64,000 bases of DNA, from positions 558,001-622,000 of the forward strand of contig NZ_BCSX01000024.1 of assembly GCF_001570425.1 (NCBI RefSeq), given 5' to 3'. The notes under the pieces are model-generated. The model saw only the letters and a list, made by a program, of their open reading frames with translations. It was not told where the DNA came from and made no database searches. This DNA comes from Mycolicibacterium brisbanense. Lineage in GTDB: Bacteria > Actinomycetota > Actinomycetes > Mycobacteriales > Mycobacteriaceae. The number at the start of each line of letters is the position of its first letter. Positions within the stretch are counted from its first letter, which is position 1. The position numbers and the translations under genes are program-made. Positions 17,434-25,263 of this stretch are shown piece after piece.

Positions 17434-18369
17434 CTATGACTTGTCGGGCAGGAACGGCGGCGATTCCCAGGTGCGCGTGTCGGGCATGTCGTCGTTGGGC
17501 CAGTTCCGAGAGACCGGTGGTGACTGTGATGGTCCAGGTTCCAACGTCTCACCGCTGTCGGGCCAGTCCCCGTAGATCGGTGGAAGCCGCGGGTGAGATT
17601 CCCCGTGGACGATGACGTCGCCACCCGCGTGCCCCATGACATCGCCACCGGCGTGACCCATGACCTCACCGCCGAACGGTGGGAGCCCCTGAAGTTCACG
17701 CATCCGCTCTTCGCTCATGATCCCGCTCTGAACGGGTGGCCTCTGGCCGGGCGGGGCTCCCGCACCCGGTCCGGCGCCGGCCACGCTGGCTTTCGCTGCG
17801 GCGTCGGCGGCCGCAGCGCCACCGCCGCCGGCCCCCTGCATCGCGGACTGCACGATGCCTTGCGCGCCCTGCATGGCCTGCTGTGGGATCTGCGAAAGCC
17901 CCTGCACAGCGCCCTGAACAGGCTGCGTCATACCCTGCATCATCTGCCCGGCCACCTGACCGAACTGGCTCATCACCTGGCCCGCCGGCTGCGGGGCGCC
18001 CTGGGCACCCTTGGTCATCACCGTCCCGGTGCCTTGGCGGCTCTCCGGCTGAGCGGACTCCATCCGATCGGCCTGCGCCTTGAGCCGGGCAGCGGCCTCC
18101 GAGTCCCCACGCTCGTACGCCTGGGCGGCCTGCTTCAGCAGGTCACCGATCTTGGCCGACGCTGACTGAGTCGCTCCCAAGGCGCTGCCGCGCGCCGATT
18201 GCGCAGCCTCGAGCACATCCTGCATCGGAAAGCCGATGGTGCCGTGGCTGTTCTGCACACCTGAGGTGGCCGGAGCGCCACTGACAAAGCTGGCAACCTC
18301 GTCGCTGAGGCTGCTGACCTGTTGTCCCCACCCGGTCACGGCACTCGTATCAGCCCTGAACTGCGTCAT
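17434..18369 (-). CDS. EspC-family type VII secretion-associated protein with Gln/Gly-rich tail
   Basis: The first roughly 105 residues (MTQFRADTSAVTGWGQQVSS... to ERGDSEAAARLKAQAD) form the helical hairpin of ESX-1 secretion-associated proteins of the EspC/DUF2580 type. The YxxxD/E-like signal in this helix is AYERGDSE (Y-E-R-G-D). Residues 115-180 are rich in Gln, Met and Gly (QVMSQFGQVAGQMMQGM), as in EspJ and PPE68 of this locus. Near 245-262 there is a short tandem repeat of GGDVMGHA, and the C-terminus is Pro/Asp-rich. It is the first gene of the leftward accessory unit and lies 82 bp upstream of the TPR-like effector. EspC-type proteins are usually co-secreted with an EspA/EspE-type partner, so it is probably the secretion partner of that effector. 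Confidence 0.7.
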   Translation of the reverse strand: MTQFRADTSAVTGWGQQVSSLSDEVASFVSGAPATSGVQNSHGTIGFPMQDVLEAAQSARGSALGATQSASAKIGDLLKQAAQAYERGDSEAAARLKAQADRMESAQPESRQGTGTVMTKGAQGAPQPAGQVMSQFGQVAGQMMQGMTQPVQGAVQGLSQIPQQAMQGAQGIVQSAMQGAGGGGAAAADAAAKASVAGAGPGAGAPPGQRPPVQSGIMSEERMRELQGLPPFGGEVMGHAGGDVMGHAGGDVIVHGESHPRLPPIYGDWPDSGETLEPGPSQSPPVSRNWPNDDMPDTRTWESPPFLPDKS

Positions 18370-18654
18370 CGGCCCCTCCGATTCTGACGGACTTGCTGAC
18401 CGACAAGTCTATTGCCGCTGCCGCCACCCCTCGAACGGAAAGTCTGGAACAACAATCGGCCTTGCTGTCATTGGCCAAGTACCCCAGCAAGAAAGCGTAA
18501 TTCCCACGTCTGGTACACCCTTATGATTGCCTGCGTGCAAATGGCCAGTCGGCTTGTCGTAGGTAGACGCGGTTCGGGGCAGGCGAAGATTTGTTTGCTG
18601 CATGTGCATCAGCACACGGCAGGCGGATCTACCGTCGAGGGGGGTGCGTAGGGC
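18370..18654. other. divergent intergenic region between the accessory block and mycP1
   Basis: These 285 bp separate the leftward EspC-like gene from rightward mycP1 and must hold both promoters. I see a GAGGGGGGT ribosome site just before the mycP1 GTG and a short TGCTG...CAGCA inverted repeat near 18597-18615. I see no gene or recognisable operator beyond that. Confidence 0.4.
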
Positions 18655-20004
18655 GTGCAGCGCTTAGCCGCCATGATGCTTGCGGTGTTGCTGGCGTTGT
18701 TCAGCGCACCGCCGGCGTGGGCCATCGATCCGCCAGTGATCGACGCCGGAGCAGTTCCACCGGATCAACTGGGTCCCGACGAGCCGACCGAGCAGCGCTA
18801 CGAGTGCAAGGGCCCCACGGTCATGCCCAACTCGAACTTCGCCGACAAGCCGTGGGCAAGCACCTACCTTCGGATCGCCGAGGCGCAGAAGTTCGCAACG
18901 GGCGCCGGCGTAACTGTGGCCGTCATCGACACCGGCGTGAACGGGTCGCCGCGCGTCCCCGCCGAACCCGGCGGTGATTTCGTCGATGCAGGCGGCAACG
19001 GTATGTCCGACTGCGACGCCCACGGGACATTGACAGCATCGATCATCGCGGGGCGGCCGTCCCCGACCGACGGGTTCGTCGGCGTCGCTCCCGACGCCCG
19101 AATTCTGTCGCTGCGCCAGACCTCCGCGATGTTCCAACCGAAGGGCGCCCAACGGGATCCGAACAACCCGAATGACACGCCCACTGCAGGCTCCATCCGC
19201 AGCCTGGCCCGCGCCATCGTGCGCGCCGCCAACATCGGCGCGCAGGTGATCAACATCAGTGAAGCGGCCTGCTACAAGGTGACCCGCCGCATCGACGAGT
19301 CCACCCTGGGCGCGGCGATCAACTATGCGGTCAACGTCAAGAACGTGGTGATCCTGGTTGCCGCAGGCAACACCGGCGGCGACTGCACGCAGAACCTGCC
19401 TCCGGATCCATCGATCCCCTCCGACCCCCGGGGTTGGCGGGGCGTCCAGACGATCGTCAGCCCGGCCTGGTACGACCCGATGGTGCTGACCGTCGGCAGC
19501 ATCGCCGAGAACGGTCAGCCGAGCGGCTTTTCGATGTCCGGACCGTGGGTGGGTGCCGCGGCACCCGGTGAGAACCTCACCGCACTTGGGTATGACGGCC
19601 AGCCGGTCAACGCCGTCGCCGACCAGGACGGCCCCAAACCCCTGTTCGGAACGTCGTTCTCGGTTGCCTACGTGTCCGGCTTGGCCGCCCTGCTCAAGCA
19701 GCGCTTCCCGGATCTCACTGCAGCGCAGATCATCAACCGGATCACCGCCACCGCACGCCATCCCGGCGGCGGCGTGGACAACTACGTCGGAGCCGGCGTG
19801 ATCGATCCCGTCGCCGCGCTGACCTGGGAGGTGCCGAGCGGTCCGGCCAAGGCACCCATGCGGGTCAAGGAAGTACCGCCGCCGGTGTACATCCCGCCGC
19901 CAGACCGTGGCCCGATCACCATCGTCGTCGCCATCGGCCTGGGGTTGGCCTTCGTCCTCGGCGTCGCCGCCATGGCCCGGCGCGCGTTGAGGCGACGCCG
20001 ATGA
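18655..20004 (+). CDS. mycP1: mycosin-1, membrane-anchored subtilisin-like protease of ESX-1
   Basis: MycP1 is a periplasm-facing serine protease needed for ESX-1 complex stability; it processes EspB in M. tuberculosis. The 449-aa protein has a signal peptide (1-23), the catalytic triad Asp92 (VAVIDTGVNG), His123 (CDAHGTLTAS) and Ser334 (FGTSFSVAYVSG), oxyanion Asn239 (VAAGNTGGD), and a C-terminal transmembrane helix (about 420-440) followed by RRALRRRR. Triad spacing matches M. tuberculosis MycP1. The start is GTG with a GAGGGGGG ribosome site. It overlaps eccE1 by 4 nt. The tandem EspB substrates lie just downstream in the same operon. Confidence 0.97.
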   Translation: MQRLAAMMLAVLLALFSAPPAWAIDPPVIDAGAVPPDQLGPDEPTEQRYECKGPTVMPNSNFADKPWASTYLRIAEAQKFATGAGVTVAVIDTGVNGSPRVPAEPGGDFVDAGGNGMSDCDAHGTLTASIIAGRPSPTDGFVGVAPDARILSLRQTSAMFQPKGAQRDPNNPNDTPTAGSIRSLARAIVRAANIGAQVINISEAACYKVTRRIDESTLGAAINYAVNVKNVVILVAAGNTGGDCTQNLPPDPSIPSDPRGWRGVQTIVSPAWYDPMVLTVGSIAENGQPSGFSMSGPWVGAAAPGENLTALGYDGQPVNAVADQDGPKPLFGTSFSVAYVSGLAALLKQRFPDLTAAQIINRITATARHPGGGVDNYVGAGVIDPVAALTWEVPSGPAKAPMRVKEVPPPVYIPPPDRGPITIVVAIGLGLAFVLGVAAMARRALRRRR

Positions 20005-21395
20005 ACCTCCTGCGCCAGTTCGGCTTTCGGTTCAGCACCGGCCACGCCATCTGGGCCGCGGCGTTGATCCCCGCATGCGTGGCGATCTGCATGCACTTCC
20101 ACCTGCTGTGGTTGGGCATCACACTGGCCGTGCTCGTCGCGTTGTTCTCGGTGCTGACGATCCGCGGGCGCCGGTTGACCGGCTGGGTCGCCGCTGTGTT
20201 CTCGTGGCGCCGGCGGCATCGCACCACGCCCGACCCGGCTTCTGAGCCGGCGGTGGGCTCGACGGTGATGCCCGGCGATCACGTCGCGGTGCGCTGGCAA
20301 GGTGACTACCTGATCTCCGTAATCGAGCTGGTGCCAAGGCCATTCACGCCGACGGTGATCGTCAACTCCAAGGCTGTCACCGACGACATCATCAGCAGCA
20401 AGCTGGTCGAAGACCTGCTGCTCGCGCACTGCCCCGACCTGGAGGCGGACATCGTCTCGTCGGGGCATCGGGTGGGCCGCACCGCACCGGCGAGCCTGGT
20501 GGCGCTCTACGAGCAAGTCGTTGGCCCCTATCCCGCACCGGCGAACCGCCGCACCTGGGTGGTGCTGCGCGCGAATCCCGATACGACACAACGTTCTGCG
20601 CAGCGCCGCGACTCCGGGGTGTCGGGTCTGGCCCGGTACTTGGTGGCGTCGACGACGCGGATCGCCGATCAGTTGGCCAGCCACGGGATCGACGCCCAGT
20701 GCTGCCGTAGCTTCGACGACTACGACAAGGCCACGGAGATCAGCTTCGAGAAGGAATCCTGGTCGGTTATCAAGGGCCGCAGCACTTTTACCGCCGCCTA
20801 CAGCGCACCGGGCGGCCCCGACGTGTGGTGGTCGGCGCGGGCCGACCACACCACCACGCGAGTGCGGGTCATCCCCGGCATGGCGCCGATCAGCACTGTG
20901 CTGCTCACCACGTTGGCGAATCCCACTACACCCCGCGGCTTTTCGTGTCTTTTCGGTGGTCAGCGGGCCGCTCTGCAAGGCATCAGCCCGGTGACCGACA
21001 AGCACTACGAGCTGCCCATCGGATCCGCCGGTGTGCTGATCGGCGAGACCGCCGACCGCTACCCGGTGTACATGCCGTTCGACGACGTCGACGTCAGCAT
21101 CAACCTCGGCGACGCCCGGTTGTTCACCCAGTTCCTCATCCGCTCGGCCGCCGCCGGCGCCGTGATCACGCTGAGCCCGCAGTTCCGCGAGTTCGCCTCC
21201 CTGATCAACGGCCGTGTCGGACGCGTGCCCCGGGTGGCCTGGCCGCACGCCACGACCTACCTCGGTCCGCATCAAGGCGTCGGACGAGTCATCCTGCGGC
21301 CCAACTTCATTGACACACCGCGGCACCGGCAGCTGCCCATCCAGCTGATCAATCCGCGTGAAGAGAGCCGCTACCAGATGGCGTTGGAACAGTAG
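20001..21395 (+). CDS. eccE1: ESX-1 membrane component EccE1
   Basis: EccE1 is the peripheral component of the hexameric ESX membrane complex. The 464-aa length is close to the M. tuberculosis protein (462). Two transmembrane helices lie near the N-terminus (HAIWAAALIPACVAICMHFH and LLWLGITLAVLVALFSVL), followed by a cytosolic domain beginning VMPGDHVAVRWQGDYLISVIELV. It shares an ATGA overlap with mycP1, the standard arrangement at the end of ESX-1 loci, and is followed 10 bp later by espB. Confidence 0.95.
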   Translation: MNLLRQFGFRFSTGHAIWAAALIPACVAICMHFHLLWLGITLAVLVALFSVLTIRGRRLTGWVAAVFSWRRRHRTTPDPASEPAVGSTVMPGDHVAVRWQGDYLISVIELVPRPFTPTVIVNSKAVTDDIISSKLVEDLLLAHCPDLEADIVSSGHRVGRTAPASLVALYEQVVGPYPAPANRRTWVVLRANPDTTQRSAQRRDSGVSGLARYLVASTTRIADQLASHGIDAQCCRSFDDYDKATEISFEKESWSVIKGRSTFTAAYSAPGGPDVWWSARADHTTTRVRVIPGMAPISTVLLTTLANPTTPRGFSCLFGGQRAALQGISPVTDKHYELPIGSAGVLIGETADRYPVYMPFDDVDVSINLGDARLFTQFLIRSAAAGAVITLSPQFREFASLINGRVGRVPRVAWPHATTYLGPHQGVGRVILRPNFIDTPRHRQLPIQLINPREESRYQMALEQ

Positions 21396-21405
21396 GGGGA
21401 TTCCG

Positions 21406-22968
21406 ATGGGAGACGGTGATCCGACGCCTCTGAAGATCTCAGCAGAAACGCTGAGGACGAAGGCGAGCCAGCTGACAGATGATTTTCCGCAAGCCCCGCA
21501 AGATCCCGGCGACCTCTCCGGCAGCCCTTGCGAGCTCGAAATTGCACAAGAAGCGGTTTCAGTCATCCGGGCATCGGTGACGAACCTGAGAAACGCCGCC
21601 GAAGCCGGAGAGTCCGAGGGCAGGCGGCTCGCCGCATGTTTATCCGCTGCGGCCGATGCTTACCAGCTGGTCGAGGACGCCGCTGCGAAGTCGATCGCGG
21701 GCGGTGTTCCCCAAGGAGTCGAGTCAATTCAGCCGCACCCCAACGTGCCCCCAGCTGAGCCGATGCCTACCCCTGCCACACCCCAGCCGACATCAAGCAA
21801 GGGCGTCGACAACGACCTAGAACCTGCCGCCGAGCACATCTACGGTGGCGACGGTGTAGGCAAGCTGTCGGCTTTGCGGGACGCCGTCCAGAATTTCCGT
21901 GACCTAGTCGTGAAGCATGCCGACAAGTTCAACCTCGGCGACACAATCTGGGACGGTCAAGCCGCCCAAACCGCGGAGTCCGCGTTGGTGATCCACAGAA
22001 CGTGGCTGACCGACACTCTGGCGCCTGCTTGCGACAGGGTAACGAGCCAGATCGACAAGCTGATGAGTACGCATGGGACTTGGCAACATTCGCACCCGAC
22101 ACCGGAGATGGTGGCGAAGATCTTCGAGCTGCCTGAGGGTTCATGGCAGGGTCCGTACGAGGCATTGCAGGGCATATCGACCAACGTTCTGGACAACTAC
22201 GCGGCAGGTGTCGATACCCAGCCCGTGACAGTTTCGGCGCCACCGCCAGGCGCCTACAAATCCCCCGCAGTCAAGCCAGAAGAAGTTGCGCCGCGGGACA
22301 AGTCCCGAGAGTTGGGCAAAAAAGAAGGCGAGCAAGGCGGTCCCGGCGACAAGGCGGGCAGCGGTGGCGGCGACGAGACTCCACAAGACGGCAAGAGCCC
22401 AGCCAGCGGCGCAGCGCCGAACTCTGCCGCCACCAAACCGCAGTCGGCGAGTGCATCCAGCGGGGGCGCCCCGTCCGGCGGCGGTTCGCCCGCAGGCGGT
22501 GGCTCACCGTCCAGCGGCGGCGCGCCCGCCGGGGGCATGCCCGGTGGACTGGGCGGTGCCAAGCCGTCTCTGCCGAACCTCAAAGAGCCAAGCCTGAAAC
22601 CAGCCGGACTCGGTAGCGGTGGTGGAGGGGCCGGCGGCGGTGGTGCTGGCGGCGGCGGTGGCGGTATCCCGTCATCTCCGCTGAGCCCAGCCCCGGTTGC
22701 CGTCGATGCACAGCCGACGCGCGGTCCAGTTCCTGTTAACACAGCTCCCGCTGGGCCCCCCGGCGCAGGCGGTGGCATGGGTGGCGGTGGCATGGGCGGT
22801 GGCGGTATGGGCCACGGCGGCGGCCAGCAAGGCAAGGAAAAGCGCCGCGACCCGAACCTGTCACCCGACGAAGATCTGTACATAGAAGACCGAGCCCACA
22901 CCGAACCGGTGATCGGGCGCCAAGCACCACCACGACGTCGCAAAGAAGATGGTAAGGAGTCCTCATGA
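21406..22968 (+). CDS. espB: ESX-1 secreted protein EspB (first tandem copy)
   Basis: EspB is a secreted ESX-1 substrate that forms a PE/PPE-like helical bundle and heptameric rings. The 520-aa protein shows the PE-like part with CELEIAQEAVSVI, the YxxxE secretion motif at Tyr86-Glu90 (YQLVE), and the WxG of the PPE-like part (Trp182, IWDG). A Gly/Pro/Ser-rich low-complexity region (about 310-485) follows, containing SLPNLKEPSLKPA, and the conserved EspB end SPDEDLYIEDRAHTEPVIG precedes a basic tail. It starts at 21406 after TAGGGGGATTCC. It overlaps espL by 4 nt. A second, clearly paralogous copy lies at 23388-24959. Confidence 0.92.
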   Translation: MGDGDPTPLKISAETLRTKASQLTDDFPQAPQDPGDLSGSPCELEIAQEAVSVIRASVTNLRNAAEAGESEGRRLAACLSAAADAYQLVEDAAAKSIAGGVPQGVESIQPHPNVPPAEPMPTPATPQPTSSKGVDNDLEPAAEHIYGGDGVGKLSALRDAVQNFRDLVVKHADKFNLGDTIWDGQAAQTAESALVIHRTWLTDTLAPACDRVTSQIDKLMSTHGTWQHSHPTPEMVAKIFELPEGSWQGPYEALQGISTNVLDNYAAGVDTQPVTVSAPPPGAYKSPAVKPEEVAPRDKSRELGKKEGEQGGPGDKAGSGGGDETPQDGKSPASGAAPNSAATKPQSASASSGGAPSGGGSPAGGGSPSSGGAPAGGMPGGLGGAKPSLPNLKEPSLKPAGLGSGGGGAGGGGAGGGGGGIPSSPLSPAPVAVDAQPTRGPVPVNTAPAGPPGAGGGMGGGGMGGGGMGHGGGQQGKEKRRDPNLSPDEDLYIEDRAHTEPVIGRQAPPRRRKEDGKESS

Positions 22969-23291
22969 CCGACGGAATGCATCCAGAGGTCGCCGCAGTC
23001 CTGCAGAAAGCTCAACAGCTGCAGGCCCTGATGGACGATCAACTACACAAGATGAATACCGAAACCTTCACCGCTGCAGATGAAACCAACACCGTTGAAG
23101 TAACGCTCAACGGCCACCACCACTTGAAATCGGTCTTCATCGAAGACGGCCTGCTGCGCCTGGGCGCCGCCACCGTAGAGCAACGCCTCAACGAGGCACT
23201 ACACAAAGCCACAGCCAAAGCCTCGGCCTCCATAACCGCCGACCGCGAACGACTCGACCAAATGGTCGCCGGGCTCACCCAACCCGAATAG
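22965..23291 (+). CDS. espL: ESX-1 secretion-associated protein EspL (YbaB/EbfC family)
   Basis: The 108-aa protein has the YbaB/EbfC nucleoid-associated fold: an N-terminal helix MHPEVAAVLQKAQQLQALMDDQL, a central sheet TVEVTLNGHHHLKSVFIEDGLL and a C-terminal helix. EspL stabilises ESX-1 substrates and is reported to interact with WhiB6 in M. marinum, linking secretion with gene regulation. ATGA overlap with espB matches the M. tuberculosis order (espB next to espL). A truncated second copy follows the second espB. Confidence 0.9.
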   Translation: MTDGMHPEVAAVLQKAQQLQALMDDQLHKMNTETFTAADETNTVEVTLNGHHHLKSVFIEDGLLRLGAATVEQRLNEALHKATAKASASITADRERLDQMVAGLTQPE

Positions 23292-23387
23292 CACCACTCG
23301 ACCATTGCGGCTGCAGGGCAGCACGGTCACGATCGCAGACCCTGAATGGAACCGCGTTCGGATGGCGTTGCGATAGAGGGGAATTCC

Positions 23388-24959
23388 ATGCCAAACCAAC
23401 AGTCATTCGTCAAAGTGACGCCGGAGACGCTGGAGGCCAAAGCCAGCGACCTGGAGGCGGACCTTCCCACCGTGCCGGAAATGCCGAGCCTCGGAGACAC
23501 GCCCTGCGAGCTTCAGATGGCCCGAAAAGCCGTGGCCATCATTTCTGCGTCGCTGGAGAACCTCCGATCTACGGTTGAGGCCGGGAATGCCGAAGCGAAG
23601 CGGCTCGCGGCGTGCCTGCGTGCCACTGCTGACGTCTATCGCCTGGTCGACGAAGCCAAGGCACGATCTGTCGACGGCGGTGTACCAACCGGCGTTGAAT
23701 CAATACAGCCGCGACCGCAATTCGACACCGCGCCGGTACCCGTGACGTATGCCGGCGACGGTCTGTCGACTCCGTCCGCCGACGACGATCCCAACTGGGA
23801 ACCCGCCGCGAAAGCCATCAACACTTCCGACGGCGGGCGAAGTCTGCTCGACTTGAAGGAACAAATTCAGAAACTGCAGACGGCCATCGGCGAGCGCGCC
23901 CACCTGTACAACTTGGACAACACGCACTGGGAAGGCGCCTCGGCCGAGGCTGCCGAAGTCGCATTCCGTCGCCATCAGAGCTGGCTGTTGGACACTTTGG
24001 CGCCCGCGTGCGGCAAGGTAAGCGATCAGATACAAAAGCTCGTCGACACGCATTACGCGGAGCAGCCGAACCACCCCTCCGAGCAAGATGTCGCGGCCGT
24101 CAACGACACCAATGACGAATCCTGGGGCGCCCGCTACCAACAGATGCAGGAAAAGTCCACTGAAACGCTGACTCGGTATGCCAGCAGGCTCGATATGTCG
24201 CCCGTTCGACCAGACGCACCGCCGCAGGGTGCGTACTCAACGCCCGCGGTCAAACCCGCTGACGTGCCGGCAGGAAAACCCGGTGGCGAGATCCAAAACC
24301 CCACGGACAACCCGGCTCAGAAGTCCGGCGGCACTGGCGGCGGACGTCCGGCTTCTTCTAACGGATCCGGTTCCGCTGGTGATACCGAGGCAAGCATGGC
24401 GGCTCAGAAGCCACAGTCCCGAGGCTCAGCCGGAACAGGCTCACCATCCGGTGCGGGAGCCTCTCCAGGAAGCGGCAGTGGAAGCGGCGGCGGTTCACCT
24501 GCCAGTGGAGGCGGTTCACCTGCCGGCGGCATGCCTGCTGGACTGGGCGGTGCCAAGCCGTCGCTGCCAAACCTGAAAGAGCCCAGCCTGAAGCCAGCCA
24601 GCCTTGGTGGCGGCGGCGGAGCGGGTGCCGGCGGAGGGGGCGCAGGCGGCGGGGGAGGTATCCCATCCGCGCCGCTCGGCGCGGCCCCCAGTGGAACTGA
24701 AGCGCAACCGACGCCGACTCGCGGTCCTGTGCCTGTCGGAACGGCCCCTGCCGGCGCCGGTGGCGGTGGGATGGGTGGCGGCATGGGCGGTGGGATGGGC
24801 CACGGTGCTGGCGGCCAACAGGGTAAGGAAAAGCGCCGCAATCCCAACCTGTCACCCGACGAAGATCTGTACGTCGAAGACCGTGCTCACACTGAACCGG
24901 TCATCAGGCGTCAAGCACCACCACGGCGCCGCAAAGAGCCCGGTAAGGAATCGACATGA
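23388..24959 (+). CDS. EspB paralogue (second tandem copy)
   Basis: This 523-aa protein repeats the full EspB layout: CELQMARKAVAIISASLENL, YxxxD at Tyr84-Asp88 (YRLVD), WxG at Trp181 (HWEG), a Gly/Pro/Ser-rich stretch with SLPNLKEPSLKPA, and SPDEDLYVEDRAHTEPVIR before RRRKEPGKEST. The folded halves differ considerably from the first copy, while the Gly-rich segment and the C-terminal 40 residues are almost identical. This points to an old duplication with later gene conversion of the 3' end. The ribosome-site context (GGGGAATTCCATG) also resembles that of the first copy. It ends with an ATGA overlap into an espL stub. It may be an alternative substrate, or form mixed rings with EspB. Confidence 0.9.
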   Translation: MPNQQSFVKVTPETLEAKASDLEADLPTVPEMPSLGDTPCELQMARKAVAIISASLENLRSTVEAGNAEAKRLAACLRATADVYRLVDEAKARSVDGGVPTGVESIQPRPQFDTAPVPVTYAGDGLSTPSADDDPNWEPAAKAINTSDGGRSLLDLKEQIQKLQTAIGERAHLYNLDNTHWEGASAEAAEVAFRRHQSWLLDTLAPACGKVSDQIQKLVDTHYAEQPNHPSEQDVAAVNDTNDESWGARYQQMQEKSTETLTRYASRLDMSPVRPDAPPQGAYSTPAVKPADVPAGKPGGEIQNPTDNPAQKSGGTGGGRPASSNGSGSAGDTEASMAAQKPQSRGSAGTGSPSGAGASPGSGSGSGGGSPASGGGSPAGGMPAGLGGAKPSLPNLKEPSLKPASLGGGGGAGAGGGGAGGGGGIPSAPLGAAPSGTEAQPTPTRGPVPVGTAPAGAGGGGMGGGMGGGMGHGAGGQQGKEKRRNPNLSPDEDLYVEDRAHTEPVIRRQAPPRRRKEPGKEST

Positions 24960-24994
24960 GCGACGCCGTACACCCTGAGGACCGACCTCAATAA
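24956..24994 (+). pseudogene. espL stub after the second espB copy
   Basis: An ATG overlapping the stop of the second espB opens a 12-codon frame, MSDAVHPEDRPQ, then TAA. Its first eight residues match the start of EspL (MTDGMHPE) in the same overlapping position. The espB-espL pair was therefore duplicated as a unit and the second espL was cut off at codon 8 or 9. Confidence 0.65.
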
Positions 24995-25263
24995 CGCCTC
25001 GCGGCCCGAAAAGTGTTTGCAGACAGTTGTTTCTGGTGAGCGGTGGGGCAGCTGATTCGGAGAGTCGGCCCGCTCCGAGCACCTCGTCGAACGGCTTCCT
25101 GAAACAATGTGGACAAGCGGCGATTCACGGGCCGTAACAGCATCAGTTACGGCGCATTCGCCCTCGCAATGCTTCCGTCACGCGTACGCACAGCCGTTGA
25201 TCGACTGCGCGATCACTTCCCCGACTATCACCGTGCGGTGTCGGATCCCGCGCGATCAACCAA
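24995..25263. other. convergent intergenic region, no gene seen
   Basis: About 270 bp lie between the espL stub and the 3' end of leftward espK. I see no supported gene, only a weak TCGGAG...CTCCGA inverted repeat near 25055-25078. It may be the remains of the rest of the duplicated espL region. Confidence 0.4.

Noticed and set aside
19782..21566. 594-codon minus-strand frame across eccE1
   Set aside because: Covers eccE1 and the start of espB, both firmly identified; composition is that of a shadow frame.
22430..22820. GGC/GGT-rich repeated DNA in espB, considered as a tandem repeat or CRISPR-like element
   Set aside because: It is codon-level low complexity from the Gly/Ser-rich EspB tail, with no unit of constant length. 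I found no CRISPR array, tRNA, rRNA or insertion sequence in the window.
22254..23042. 262-codon Pro-rich frame antisense to espB
   Set aside because: It is the complement of Gly-rich codons and has no start or ribosome-site support.
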